Source: Mesorhizobium australicum
Lineage (GTDB): Bacteria > Pseudomonadota > Alphaproteobacteria > Rhizobiales > Rhizobiaceae
Direction: 5' to 3'
Assembly: GCF_900177325.1 (NCBI RefSeq)
Contig: NZ_FXBL01000004.1
Location: 744,001-808,000, forward strand
Length of the DNA stretch: 64,000 nucleotides
Below the pieces are notes generated by a model, which was given only the letters and a program-made list of their open reading frames with translations, was not told where the DNA came from and ran no database searches. The position numbers were made by a program, and so were the translations under genes. Of the stretch, positions 26,936-35,789 are shown in pieces (within the stretch, counting starts at the first letter, position 1; each line of letters begins with the position of its first letter).

Positions 26936-27397
26936 ATGAACACGACTGCACTGATCCGTCCGGCCTGGACGCCGGCGACCATTGCTCTCATGGTGATCGG
27001 CTTCATGGTGTTCTGGCCGCTGGGCCTGGCCATGCTCGCCTACATCATCTGGGGCGACCGGCTTGACGGCTTCAAGCGCGACGTGAATGGCGCGACGGAC
27101 CGCATCTTCGGCTCCTGCCGCAAGGCCGGCTCCTGGAAGTCCCACGCCCGCACCGGCAACGTCGCTTTCGACGACTGGCGCGAGAAGGAACTGGAGCGCC
27201 TGGCCGAGGAACGTCGCAAGCTCGACGAGACGCTGGCCGAATTCGATGCCTATGCGCGCGAACTGCGCCGCGCGAAGGACCAGCAGGAGTTCGACCGCTT
27301 CATGTCGGAGCGCTCGCGCAACACGCCTGCTCCGACTGAGCAGCGTAAGCCTGCGAAGCGTGGCAAGGGTTCGGAAGGTCTTCTCGACGACGTGTAA
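26936..27397 (+). CDS. DUF2852 domain protein
   Basis: This 153-residue membrane protein has one hydrophobic span (TPATIALMVIGFMVFWPLGL), followed by a short second one and a charged coiled-coil-like tail 'WREKELERLAEERRKLDETL'. This is the DUF2852 architecture, widespread in alphaproteobacteria and of unknown function. GAAGGAACAG precedes the ATG. It is followed by a strong bidirectional-looking terminator shared with the convergent small gene. Confidence 0.85.
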   Translation: MNTTALIRPAWTPATIALMVIGFMVFWPLGLAMLAYIIWGDRLDGFKRDVNGATDRIFGSCRKAGSWKSHARTGNVAFDDWREKELERLAEERRKLDETLAEFDAYARELRRAKDQQEFDRFMSERSRNTPAPTEQRKPAKRGKGSEGLLDDV

Positions 27398-27422
27398 TCG
27401 GGGCTTCAGCCCCACCCTAAAG

Positions 27423-27449
27423 ACGGCGCCGCCCAAACGGCGCCGTTTT
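27423..27449 (+). terminator. Terminator after the DUF2852 gene
   Basis: A 9-base perfect stem ACGGCGCCG/CGGCGCCGT with loop CCCAAA is followed by TTTTC. It lies 26 bases past the DUF2852 stop and directly past the stop of the convergent small gene, so it may serve both strands. Confidence 0.85.
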
Positions 27450-27649
27450 CATATCCGGCTTCGAGACGACTTCGCCTCGGCGCGGTCAAGTCTTTGAAGG
27501 TATTCCCCGAAGACTTCGCTGGTATTCGTGTCGGGGCGGAAGACGGGCAGGCGCGACAGGAACTGACGGTTCCCGGTGTCGTGCAGCTGATCGCGGATCA
27601 GCGCCGACAGATCGTCTTCGCCCCCTCTGCCTCTGCTGCCTTTGGTCAT
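27449..27649 (-). CDS. Small hypothetical protein
   Basis: The 66-residue product begins MTKGSRGRGGEDDLSALIRD and contains RQFLSRLPVFRPD and EVFGEYLQRLDRAE. It is charged and soluble, with two likely helices. A GAGAGG Shine-Dalgarno lies 8 bases before the ATG at 27649. A GGAAC-N17-GTT motif starts about 50 bases upstream, resembling the EcfG/RpoE2 general stress promoters of alphaproteobacteria. I do not recognise the family. Convergent orientation to DUF2852 with a shared terminator supports it being real. Confidence 0.6.
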   Translation of the reverse strand: MTKGSRGRGGEDDLSALIRDQLHDTGNRQFLSRLPVFRPDTNTSEVFGEYLQRLDRAEAKSSRSRI

Positions 27650-27676
27650 GGTCCAAACCTCTCGTTCGGAAAGGTG

Positions 27677-27701
27677 AACTCATCCTGCGCCCGATCGTTC
27701 C
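27677..27701 (-). promoter_or_regulatory. Possible EcfG-type promoter
   Basis: On the minus strand GGAAC at 27701-27697 is followed 17 bases later by GTT (27679-27677), close to the alphaproteobacterial general stress sigma consensus GGAAC-N16/17-GTT. It lies about 28 bases before the start codon of the small gene at 27649. Confidence 0.35.
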
Positions 27702-27783
27702 GGTAGTGAACGGATCGTTCGAATTAGGGTAAAATTTGAATGAATTGGGAACCGACCGAATCTCGGCTGTGCCCTGAACGACA

Positions 27784-27805
27784 GCGGGCGGCCGAAGCCG
27801 CCCGC
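27784..27805 (-). terminator. Hairpin after the trypsin-like gene
   Basis: A perfect 9-base stem GCGGGCGGC/GCCGCCCGC with a CGAA tetraloop lies 24 bases beyond the protease stop codon. It lacks a real T tract on the minus strand, so it may only stabilise the 3' end. Confidence 0.4.
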
Positions 27806-27828
27806 GACCATCCTTCCAGCCACCGCGC

Positions 27829-28830
27829 TCAGCGCACGCCGGCGTTCTGCGAGATCCAATCCGTGTATTTGGCGATCCGCGTGTAGACGCCGTAGGCGTT
27901 GCGATGACCGCAAGGCATCTCGGCGTCGAGCGGACCCTCGCCCCAGCTCACGATGCCGATCTGGACCGAACCGGCGGAGCTCTCCGAGAACAGCGGACCG
28001 CCGCTGTCGCCCTGGCAGGCGTCGCGCGCGCCGTCGGGCTCGCCGGCGCAGACCATGTTGCCGGTGAGCGGATCGCCCATGGCAGGCTCCAGCGCCGGCC
28101 CGAGCTGGTCCAGAGCGTCTTCCGACATGCGGAAGCGGCCGATGTAGCGCGAGAGGACGTATTTCATATCCTCGCCGTAGATCCTCTTGATGCCCGAATT
28201 GCAGGTGGCGTTCGGGAACAGCCGCATCTGCGCCTTGAGCAGGTTGCGCGGGAAGCCGCCGTTCTCCATGCGGCCCCAGCCGGTGACGGTGACGTGGCCG
28301 TCCTCGACGTCGGCCTTGGTCAGCTTGACCGGCTTCTCGGTCGCCTTGGTCTTGAGCTTCATCAGGCCGATGTCGTTGTCCAGCGCATACGGGTCGTAGC
28401 CCTCGTGGACGATGATTTTCTCGACCTCATGCCGGGTGCCTTCGGCGAGATCGGTCGCGCCGGTGAGGACCACGACCGTCTCGGCGCCGATCGGCGCGCC
28501 GGCCTGCACGAGGCAGTGCGCGGCGGTGAGCACCCAGTCGGGAGCGATCAGGCTGCCGCCGCAGAACTGGGCGTTGAGCTGCGAATCGGTCGATGCATCC
28601 AGCGAGCCGCTGAACAGCAGAGCGACCTGGAAAGGATATTCGCCCTGCTCGGTGGCGTAGCCGCCGACCACGCGGTCGTCTTCCGCCTTGGCGCGCGCCT
28701 CGGTGACGCGGCTCATGGGCGAGAGCTCGGGCCGCTCGCCCGCGTTCTGCGCAGCGGCCGGAAAGGCCGCGAGCGCCGTGGTGCCGGCGAGCGCAAGGAG
28801 CGCCAGCCCGCGTGTCAGAGTCCTGATCAT
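27829..28830 (-). CDS. Secreted trypsin-like serine protease (S1 family)
   Basis: This 333-residue exported protease has a Sec signal peptide (MIRTLTRGLALLALAG ... FPAAA). A short propeptide precedes the activation-type site DDR-VVGGYAT (residue 54 onward). The catalytic triad is visible: His105 in LTAAHC, Asp153 in DNDIGLMKL and Ser276 in GDSGGP. Paired cysteines (90/106, 210, 261/272) are consistent with chymotrypsin disulfides. An aspartate upstream of the active serine (RDACQGDSGG) favours trypsin-like Lys/Arg specificity. Such full S1 peptidases are uncommon but recurrent in rhizobia. The target is unknown. Confidence 0.88.
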   Translation of the reverse strand: MIRTLTRGLALLALAGTTALAAFPAAAQNAGERPELSPMSRVTEARAKAEDDRVVGGYATEQGEYPFQVALLFSGSLDASTDSQLNAQFCGGSLIAPDWVLTAAHCLVQAGAPIGAETVVVLTGATDLAEGTRHEVEKIIVHEGYDPYALDNDIGLMKLKTKATEKPVKLTKADVEDGHVTVTGWGRMENGGFPRNLLKAQMRLFPNATCNSGIKRIYGEDMKYVLSRYIGRFRMSEDALDQLGPALEPAMGDPLTGNMVCAGEPDGARDACQGDSGGPLFSESSAGSVQIGIVSWGEGPLDAEMPCGHRNAYGVYTRIAKYTDWISQNAGVR

Positions 28831-29116
28831 CTGCAAGTTCGTACCTCCTGAGACGTTTCTTTCCCGCGGGTGCGACCTGCGAAGCCGCCCGCCCTCTGCC
28901 GTCAAAGCCCCAAAGCCATCAAATACTCTTCAGGCAAAGTCGCCAAGATTGATTGGCGGCAATGTGGGAATATTTGCGGCACAATCTTCCCTTGGGACAC
29001 ATGATGCCTATGCCCTTGGAAAATCGCGAGGATTTGTATCGGGCGTATGTCGGTAAGAGCGCGTGCGCGGACGCGGCTGCCGCGATCTCGACATGATCGG
29101 CATACCGCGCGGAAGG

Positions 29117-29992
29117 TCAGCCCCGTAGCGCGATATCCATCGCGAAGGCGATCGTATCGCCCGGCGCGATTGGGACGATGCCGGGCCTGGCGAAGATGTC
29201 GCCATCGAAGCCTTGCGGATCGGCATGGCCGGCCCACGGCTCGATGCAGAGGAAATCCGCGCCCGGCTTCATCCAGACCCCGAGAAAGGGCAGGTTGCGA
29301 AAGCCGATCTCGATCGCGAGCGGCGCGCCGGGCGCCTCGAAGCGGACGCGGCGGCTGTCCAGGGATCTCAGCACCATCGCGCCCTGGTCGAACAGTTGCT
29401 CGGAAAGCGCCAAGACGCCACCCCTAACATCGAGAACGGAGCTTTCGGGAAGGATCAGCCCGTTGCGGGCACGGAAGATCTCAAGTCGCTCGTCGGCATC
29501 GAAGACGAGGCGATGGCCGTGCTTCGCGGGGCTGGACGGCAGGGGCCAGCGGAAGCCGGGGTGGAAGCCGAAGCTCGCGGGAAGGATCGCACCGCCCGGA
29601 TTGCGCACCGTCGCCACGACGGTCAGGATCTCCTCCGCGAGACCGTAGGCAATGTCGAGGACGAAGGCGAACGGGTAGTGGAGATGCGTAGCCGGGGAAT
29701 CCGCGAGCCGCAGCAGGCAACGATCCGCTTCGCGCTCCACCACCTCGAACTCCATCGAATGCGCGAAGCCGTGCAGCGGCATTGGATAGGATGTTTCACC
29801 CACCCTGATCCGGTCATTGGCGCTTCGCCCGACCACAGGAAACAAGATCGGGCTCGACCGGTCCCACCACCGGGCATCGCCGCGCCAGAGGAGATCGCCG
29901 TGGTCGCGATGGCAAAGGCCGGTCAGCTCCGCGCCGAAGCTTGATATGCGCGCTTCGGTCTGGCCTGACCGGAGCAGGAGTTCTTCCGCCAT
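29117..29992 (-). CDS. Aldose 1-epimerase family protein
   Basis: This 291-residue protein has the galactose mutarotase-like beta-sandwich pattern: 'SPILFPVVGRSANDRIRVG', MPLHGFAHS with the conserved His, 'LPASFGFHPGFRWPL' with a second His, and 'DFLCIEPWAGHADP' with the catalytic Glu. These features place it in the aldose 1-epimerase/YeaD-like superfamily acting on hexoses or hexose-6-phosphates. The start at 29992 lies divergent from the GntR regulator by 131 bases. Confidence 0.88.
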   Translation of the reverse strand: MAEELLLRSGQTEARISSFGAELTGLCHRDHGDLLWRGDARWWDRSSPILFPVVGRSANDRIRVGETSYPMPLHGFAHSMEFEVVEREADRCLLRLADSPATHLHYPFAFVLDIAYGLAEEILTVVATVRNPGGAILPASFGFHPGFRWPLPSSPAKHGHRLVFDADERLEIFRARNGLILPESSVLDVRGGVLALSEQLFDQGAMVLRSLDSRRVRFEAPGAPLAIEIGFRNLPFLGVWMKPGADFLCIEPWAGHADPQGFDGDIFARPGIVPIAPGDTIAFAMDIALRG

Positions 29993-30123
29993 GGACTGCG
30001 CCTTCCGGAGGGGTTTCCTACGTGGCCCGGGAATGTGATATGACGTGGCTCACTATCCGAAGCAGGGCGGGTCACGCAATTTGAAGTCGGTTCCAGCGGT
30101 CGAAATGGTGGGTCCTTACCCGC

Positions 30124-30810
30124 ATGTATAGTTTCCTCCAGCCGCTCGAACGAACCGGACGTGGTTCGACAACGGAGCGCGTCTACGGCGCTTTGCGCGA
30201 CGCGATCGTCCATCGTCATCTGAGGCCCGGCGAATTCGTCGACAAGAACCTCGTCTGCGAGCGCCTGGGCGTGTCGCGCTTTCCTGTGTCGGAGGCGCTT
30301 GGCCAGCTGGCGCGGCAGGGCTTCGTCGAGGTGCTGCCCCAGCGCGGCACGCGGGTAAGCCGCATCAGCCTGAAGGACGTCCGGCAGAACCTTTTGATCC
30401 GCAGGGCGCTGGAGGCCGAGACCGTGCGAGAGCTCGCGCGACGCACCCCGCCGCCGATGGCCCGGCTGGACGAGAACATCGCCGCGCAACGCGCGGCCCT
30501 CGCGGCAGGCGACGACACCGCCTACTACAACCTCGACATCGAGTTCCATTCGATCCTGCAGCAGGAGTTGGGATACCCCTATGTGACCGCGACGATCGAC
30601 GCCGCTCGGGCTGGCCTCGACCGGGTGCGCCGCATGCTGGGCAGCCTGCACCGGATGGAGCTGACCTTCGAGGAGCACGCCGCCGTGGTAGAGGCGATCC
30701 GGGCCGGCAACAGCGAGGGCGCGGCCGACGCGATGCGCCGCCACCTCGACAATGTCGACACGCTGCTCGCGAGCTTCGCGTCCGATAATCCCGACCTTTT
30801 CAGCCGGTAG
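30124..30810 (+). CDS. GntR family transcriptional regulator (FadR/FCD type)
   Basis: This 228-residue cytoplasmic repressor has an N-terminal winged HTH (about 15-78, 'LGVSRFPVSEALGQLARQG') and a C-terminal FCD ligand-binding helical bundle (about 85-215) with the metal-site pattern D..FH (DIEFHSIL), H..H (EEHAAVVEAI and RRHLDN). It converges on the permease at the end of the second HAAT operon with an 11-base overlap of coding ends. That operon and the divergent epimerase are its most plausible targets, by position only. Confidence 0.9.
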   Translation: MYSFLQPLERTGRGSTTERVYGALRDAIVHRHLRPGEFVDKNLVCERLGVSRFPVSEALGQLARQGFVEVLPQRGTRVSRISLKDVRQNLLIRRALEAETVRELARRTPPPMARLDENIAAQRAALAAGDDTAYYNLDIEFHSILQQELGYPYVTATIDAARAGLDRVRRMLGSLHRMELTFEEHAAVVEAIRAGNSEGAADAMRRHLDNVDTLLASFASDNPDLFSR

Positions 30811-31678
30811 CGGCCGCCTTTGGCGGTGCGGCGCCCCGGAGGTTGAGCAGGTTGCCGAACAGGATCATCGCGGCTCCCGCGACTGTCCAGGCGTCGAGCA
30901 TTTCGCTGTAGAGCAGGTAACCCAGCGCCGCCGACAGCGGCACGCGCAGGAAATCCATCGGGATGACGACGGTCGCGTCGGCATAGGTCATCGCTTTAGC
31001 CATGCAGTAGTGCGAGAAGGTGCCGCAGGCGGCGATCACGGCGATCCAGGCCCAGGTTTCGGCGGACGGCCAACGCCACACCCAGAGCGCCGGCACGATA
31101 CCGATCAGGCCCTGGATGACCAGCATCCAGAACATGATCCTGACGACGCTGTCATGCCGCGTGAGGCCCTTGACCATCGTTACCGAGATGCCGAAGCCGA
31201 CGGCCATGACCAGAGCGATCAACTGGCCGGGCGCGACATGGTCGAGGCCGGGCCGGACGATGATGGCAACACCGAGGATGCCGAGCACGATCGAGGCGAT
31301 CTTCAGCCCACCGATGCGCTCGCCGAGGAAGAGCCCGGCGAAGATCGCGGTCCATACCGGCATGGTGAACTCGATCGAGATCAACTGCGCCAGCGGGATC
31401 ATCGTCAGCGCGAGAAGCCAGGCATATTGGGCGAAGTAATGCACGACGTTACGGCCGACATGCTGGCCGATGACGCTCGTGCGCATAGCGCGCAGCCCGC
31501 CGGCCGCATGAACCAGCGGCCAGAGCAGGACGAGCCCGATGAGGGCCCGCAGCTCCATGATCTGGAACACGTCGATCTCGATCGTCGCAGCCCGCCCGGC
31601 GACGCTCATCAGCAGCATCAGGGTCAGCCATCCCGCCATCCACAAGGCGGCCTTCGCGAGCGAAGGGTGTGCACTCAT
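30800..31678 (-). CDS. EamA/DMT family permease
   Basis: This inner-membrane drug/metabolite transporter has 292 residues with two EamA repeats and about 10 spans. A typical segment is 'PVWTAIFAGLFLGERIG' at the end of the first repeat. It begins 48 bases after livF of the second HAAT operon and reads in the same direction, so it is probably the last gene of that operon and may export a product or import a related compound. Its C-terminal codons overlap the end of the convergent GntR gene by 11 bases. Confidence 0.88.
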   Translation of the reverse strand: MSAHPSLAKAALWMAGWLTLMLLMSVAGRAATIEIDVFQIMELRALIGLVLLWPLVHAAGGLRAMRTSVIGQHVGRNVVHYFAQYAWLLALTMIPLAQLISIEFTMPVWTAIFAGLFLGERIGGLKIASIVLGILGVAIIVRPGLDHVAPGQLIALVMAVGFGISVTMVKGLTRHDSVVRIMFWMLVIQGLIGIVPALWVWRWPSAETWAWIAVIAACGTFSHYCMAKAMTYADATVVIPMDFLRVPLSAALGYLLYSEMLDAWTVAGAAMILFGNLLNLRGAAPPKAAATG

Positions 31679-31726
31679 GCCTACGTTTCCTTCCCTTGGC
31701 CGGTGGACCGGCCGCCGCTTCCCGGT

Positions 31727-32413
31727 TCAGACGCCGAGATAGCGATCCTGCACTTGCGCGGTCAGCTCGTCCGGCCGTCCGGTCCACGCGACGGCGCCCT
31801 TTTCGAGCACCACGCAGCGGTCGGCGACGGGTAGCAACTCCGACATCGTCTTGTCGACGACCAGAATGGATTCTCCATTGGTCTTGAGCGAACGGATGGC
31901 GCGCCAGATGTCCTGCCGGATGACGGGCGCAAGGCCCTCGGTCGCCTCGTCGAGGATCAGCAGGCGGGGATTGGTCATCAGCGCGCGGCCGATGGCGAGC
32001 ATCTGCTGCTCGCCGCCGGACAGCGTGCGGGCATATTGCCCCTCGCGCTCGCCAAGGCGGGGGAAGAGCCCGGATATTGTGTCGAGCGTCCACTTGCCCG
32101 GCCGGGCTGCGGCGAGCAGGTTTTCGCGCACGGTGAGGTTGGCAAAGCAGCGACGGCCTTCCGGCACCAGACCGATGCCGAGGCGGGCGATGCGAAAGGA
32201 TTTCTCGCGGATCACGTCGCGGCCGGCGAAGGAGATCGCGCCGGAGCGGTTCGGCATCAGGCCGCAGACGGCGCGGATCGTGGTGGTCTTGCCCATGCCG
32301 TTGCGCCCCATCAGCGCCACGACCTCGCCCTCGCCGACCGAGAGGTCGACGCCGAACAGCGCCTGGCTCGCGCCGTAGGAGGCTTCGAGGCGCTGGACGG
32401 AGAGGAGCGTCAT
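31727..32413 (-). CDS. livF: HAAT ABC transporter ATP-binding protein (LivF type), second system
   Basis: This 228-residue ATPase has Walker A GRNGMGKTT, signature LSGGE (LSGGEQQMLAIGRAL) and Walker B LLILDE. The C-terminal 'RPDELTAQVQDRYLGV' is typical of LivF. The His of the usual H-loop is replaced by Lys in LVVDKTMSEL, a variation seen in some LivF-like proteins. The start overlaps the livG stop by 4 bases (ATGA). Confidence 0.92.
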   Translation of the reverse strand: MTLLSVQRLEASYGASQALFGVDLSVGEGEVVALMGRNGMGKTTTIRAVCGLMPNRSGAISFAGRDVIREKSFRIARLGIGLVPEGRRCFANLTVRENLLAAARPGKWTLDTISGLFPRLGEREGQYARTLSGGEQQMLAIGRALMTNPRLLILDEATEGLAPVIRQDIWRAIRSLKTNGESILVVDKTMSELLPVADRCVVLEKGAVAWTGRPDELTAQVQDRYLGV

Positions 32414-33159
32414 GCGCTGTCTCCCAGATACGCCTCGCGCACGGCCGGATCGGCGCGGATGTCCGCGACGGAACCGCTGGCGATGACACGGCCATAGACC
32501 AGCACCGAAACACGGTCGGCGAGCGCGAAGACGGCGTCCATGTCGTGCTCGACCAGAAGGATCGGCGCCTCGGCGCGAAGCCTGTCGAGGAATGTCGTCA
32601 GCGCGCGGGAGCCTTCCGGCCCCATGCCGGCCATCGGCTCGTCGAGCAGGAAGGCCTTCGCGCCGAGCGCAATGGCAATGGCGATTTCGAGCTGGCGGCG
32701 CTCGCCATGCGAGAGTTCCGCCGCCCGTACAGACGCGCGGGCCGACAGTCCGACGCGGTCCAGCGCAGCGCCCGCGGCGTCGAGCAGGCCGCGGTCGTGC
32801 ATGACGCTGCGCACGAATCGGAAGCTCGAGCCCTGCCGTGCCTGAACTGCCAGCATGACATTGCGCAGCGCCGAGAATTCCGGGATCAGCGACGACACCT
32901 GGAAAGTGCGGCCGAGGCCGAGACGGGCGCGGGCAGCGATACCGAGCGGCAGGATGTCCTGCCCGAGGAAGCGGATCGAGCCGGTGTCGGGCTTCAGCGC
33001 GCCGGAAATCTGGTGCATCAGCGTCGTCTTGCCGGCGCCGTTGGGGCCGATCAGCGCGTGGATCTCGCCGGGTTTAAGGTCGAGGGTGACATCGTCGGTC
33101 GCCTTGAGCGCGCCGAAACTCTTCGAGAGGTTGCGCAGTTCAAGGACCGGCTCAGTCAT
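32410..33159 (-). CDS. livG: HAAT ABC transporter ATP-binding protein (LivG type), second system
   Basis: This 249-residue ATPase has Walker A GPNGAGKTT, signature LSHGERRQLEIAIA and Walker B AFLLDEP, and ends REAYLGDSA as LivG proteins do. It overlaps the LivM gene upstream by 8 bases and the LivF gene downstream by 4, so the four core genes are translationally coupled. Confidence 0.93.
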   Translation of the reverse strand: MTEPVLELRNLSKSFGALKATDDVTLDLKPGEIHALIGPNGAGKTTLMHQISGALKPDTGSIRFLGQDILPLGIAARARLGLGRTFQVSSLIPEFSALRNVMLAVQARQGSSFRFVRSVMHDRGLLDAAGAALDRVGLSARASVRAAELSHGERRQLEIAIAIALGAKAFLLDEPMAGMGPEGSRALTTFLDRLRAEAPILLVEHDMDAVFALADRVSVLVYGRVIASGSVADIRADPAVREAYLGDSA

Positions 33160-34120
33160 GGCGAGCCCTTCCGGCGATCAGGCCGACGATGCCGCCGCGT
33201 GCGAAGAGCACGACCCCGAGCAGCATCAGGCCAAGGAAGAACTGCCAGCGCTCGGTGATGGAGCCGAGCCAGTATTCCAGCATGACGTAGAGCATCGCGC
33301 CTGCGACCGGCCCCGCGAGCCGGCCCGTGCCGCCGAGAATGATCAGCACGATCAGCTCGCCCGACATCGGCCAGGCGAGCATCGAGGGGCTGGCGAAGCG
33401 GTTGAGCTCGGCGAACATCGCACCGGCCACGGCCGTGATCATGGCCGACAGGACGAAGGCGACGAGCCGGATCGGAAACGGTTCGATGCCGACGGCGGCC
33501 ACCCGCAGCTCGTTCTGCCGCGCCGCCTGGAGAGCCGCGCCGAAACGCGAGACGCGGATGCGCCAGAAAACCAGGAGGCCGGCGAGGAGCAGGCCAAAGG
33601 CGATCAGGAAAAGGTCGCGCGGCACGGCGGTATTGAGGCCGGGAAAGCCGTTGCGCAGCGCGATCGACAACCCGTCCTCACCGCCGTACTCTTTCCAGGA
33701 GACGGCGAAGTAGAAGATCATCTGCGCGAAGGCGAGCGTGATCATGATGAAGTAGACGCCGGAGGTTCTGAGGCTGATCGCGCCGGTGATGACGGCGACG
33801 ACGCCGGCGGCGAGGGCTGCGAGAAGCCAGACGAGCGGCATCGAGGCCGGAATGTCCATGCCGAGAAGCGGTTCTGCGTTCATCGCGTGCGTTGCGACAA
33901 TGCCGGCCGCGTAGCCGCCGATGCCGAAGAACGCGGCATGGCCGAAAGAGACGAGGCCGCCGAGGCCGAGCGCGATGTTGAGGCCGACCGCGGCGAGAGC
34001 GAGGATCGCCATGCGGGTGGCCAGCGTGGTGTAGAACGGGTAGCCAGCGGCCTGCGTCGCGAAGGGGAGCGCGAGCAGGGCGGCGAGGAGCGCGAGGGTG
34101 AGGAGGCGTTCCCGGGTCAT
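33152..34120 (-). CDS. livM: HAAT ABC transporter permease (LivM type), second system
   Basis: This inner-membrane permease has 322 residues, beginning MTRERLLTLALLAAL. It contains 'LGLGGLVSFGHAAFFGIGGY' (about 50-70), the LivM hallmark, and 'GGTGRLAGPVAGAMLYV' near residue 265. The ATG at 34120 overlaps the LivH stop by 4 bases. With LivH it forms the pore of the second transporter. Confidence 0.92.
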   Translation of the reverse strand: MTRERLLTLALLAALLALPFATQAAGYPFYTTLATRMAILALAAVGLNIALGLGGLVSFGHAAFFGIGGYAAGIVATHAMNAEPLLGMDIPASMPLVWLLAALAAGVVAVITGAISLRTSGVYFIMITLAFAQMIFYFAVSWKEYGGEDGLSIALRNGFPGLNTAVPRDLFLIAFGLLLAGLLVFWRIRVSRFGAALQAARQNELRVAAVGIEPFPIRLVAFVLSAMITAVAGAMFAELNRFASPSMLAWPMSGELIVLIILGGTGRLAGPVAGAMLYVMLEYWLGSITERWQFFLGLMLLGVVLFARGGIVGLIAGRARHD

Positions 34121-35040
34121 TGCGCCCCCGTCGCGAACAGGCCCTTGGGCCGGAACGCCAGGATTGCCGCCATGACGATGTAGATCAGCATGGAGGACAG
34201 CGCGCCGCCGAGGCTCGCGGCCTGGGCGGGGCCGAGCAGGGCCGTCAGCAACTGCGGCAGGAAGATGCGGCCCATCGTGTCGACCAGCCCAACCAGAAGC
34301 GCGCCGAGGAAGGCGCCCTTGATCGAGCCGATGCCGCCGATGACGATGACCACGAAGGCCAGGATCAGCACCGGCTCTCCCATGCCGACCTGCACCGACT
34401 GCAGCGCTCCCACCATCGCGCCTGCGAGGCCGGCGAGCGCGGCGCCGAGCGCGAAGACCATCGTGTAGAGCGTTCGGATATCGACGCCGAGCGCGCCGAT
34501 CATCTCGCGGTCGCTCTCGCCGGCGCGGATGCGCATGCCGAGCCGGGTGCGCGAGATGAGCAGGTAGAGCCCAAACGCGACCGCGAGGCCAACGAGGATG
34601 ATCGCCAGCCGATAGAACGGATAGTGCACGCCGCCCGGCAGCGCGACCGCACCGGTCAGAGCCGGCGGGATGTCGAGATACAGCGGGAACGAGCCGAACA
34701 GCCACCGCGTACCCTCGGAAAAGACGAGGATTAGTGCAAAGGTGGCGAGCACTTGGTCGAGATGGTCGCGCTCGTAGAGCTTGCGGATGACCGTCACCTC
34801 TACGATCGCGCCCGCGGCGGCTGCCGCCGCGAGGCTGGCGATCAAGCCGAGCCAGAACGAGCCGGACCAGGCCGCGACCGTGGCGCAGGCAAACGCACCG
34901 ACCATATAGAGCGAGCCGTGCGCGAGGTTGATCAATCCCATGACGCCGAAGATGAGCGTCAGCCCGGCCGCCATCAGGAACAGCATGACGCCGAGCTGCA
35001 GGCCGTTCAGGAACTGTTCGATGACGAGGGCCGCGGTCAT
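34117..35040 (-). CDS. livH: HAAT ABC transporter permease (LivH type), second system
   Basis: This 307-residue permease shows 'GVMGLINLAHGSLYMVGAF' near the N-terminus and 'VIGGIGSIKGAFLGALLVGL' in the C-terminal third, both typical of LivH. The ATG at 35040 overlaps the stop codon of the upstream beta-keto acid cleavage gene by 4 bases, which embeds that enzyme in the transporter operon. Confidence 0.93.
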   Translation of the reverse strand: MTAALVIEQFLNGLQLGVMLFLMAAGLTLIFGVMGLINLAHGSLYMVGAFACATVAAWSGSFWLGLIASLAAAAAAGAIVEVTVIRKLYERDHLDQVLATFALILVFSEGTRWLFGSFPLYLDIPPALTGAVALPGGVHYPFYRLAIILVGLAVAFGLYLLISRTRLGMRIRAGESDREMIGALGVDIRTLYTMVFALGAALAGLAGAMVGALQSVQVGMGEPVLILAFVVIVIGGIGSIKGAFLGALLVGLVDTMGRIFLPQLLTALLGPAQAASLGGALSSMLIYIVMAAILAFRPKGLFATGAQ

Positions 35041-35768
35041 CGAGGTGGCGCGGCACGGATCATAATGGCGTGGGCGGCGCTTACCAGTGCAGCATTGTCC
35101 CTGGCCGGACTGCCGTCCGGTAGCACCAGCACGTCCTCAAAGCCGATACGCGTGTCGCAGCCGCGCCGCGCCGCCTCGCCGACACATGGCCAGGCGCTGC
35201 GGCCGGAGCCGTGCAGCAGGATCGGTGCGGCAATCGCCCGGTCGGCCAGGATGCGTAACACCCTGTCCGCTTCGTCGAGCGCCGCCTGCGGCTCGACATC
35301 CTGCATCTCGATCAGGATGCGCAGGGGCGGCGGCGGGTCGGGCAGCGCCGTGAAACGTTCCGCGTCCGCCACCGACCAGATTCCAGCCTCGATGCCGATA
35401 CCGCGCCCGGCCATCATCTCCATGATTTCGGGTGCGTCGTCCTCGTTGAGATTGATCGAGACGTAGTCGGGTAGGGCGGTCCAGCCGGCCATGTCTTCGT
35501 GACGCGCCCGGCCGCCCGGTGCGATCCAGGTGCCGGTGCTGATGCCGACGGGCATATGGGGCACGGCCGCGCGGATCGCGACGAGCGCCGCGGCGACGTC
35601 GCCTGGTGCAAGGCTTTCGGCGCCCATGGCATTGCGCGGATGAACGTGAAGGGTTTCCGCTCCGGCATCGCGGCATGCCATGGCATCCGCCGCCAGTTCG
35701 GACGGTGTCAGGGGAACGCGTGCCGCCGCAGTGCGGACGCGTCCCCCGTTGAGGCAGGCCTGAAGCAT
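35037..35768 (-). CDS. Beta-keto acid cleavage enzyme (BKACE, 3-keto-5-aminohexanoate cleavage family)
   Basis: BKACE (DUF849) enzymes condense a beta-keto acid with acetyl-CoA to give acetoacetate and a new CoA ester, using a zinc ion. This 243-residue member begins MLQACLNGGR, has the zinc ligands in LHVHPR (His41, His43) and a C-terminal ligand in GFEDVL (Glu211). It is shorter than the roughly 270-310 residues of Kce. It is placed between the substrate-binding protein gene (21-base gap) and livH (ATGA overlap), so the transported compound may itself be, or be converted to, a beta-keto acid. The true substrate is unknown. Confidence 0.87.
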   Translation of the reverse strand: MLQACLNGGRVRTAAARVPLTPSELAADAMACRDAGAETLHVHPRNAMGAESLAPGDVAAALVAIRAAVPHMPVGISTGTWIAPGGRARHEDMAGWTALPDYVSINLNEDDAPEIMEMMAGRGIGIEAGIWSVADAERFTALPDPPPPLRILIEMQDVEPQAALDEADRVLRILADRAIAAPILLHGSGRSAWPCVGEAARRGCDTRIGFEDVLVLPDGSPARDNAALVSAAHAIMIRAAPPR

Positions 35769-35789
35769 CGGGTGCGACTGCCCGGTGCC

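Noticed and set aside
24344..27436. A 1030-codon minus-strand open frame across four plus-strand genes
   Set aside because: It is charged low-complexity sequence antisense to the hydrolase, benE, the MscS channel and DUF2852, each of which has recognisable family motifs.
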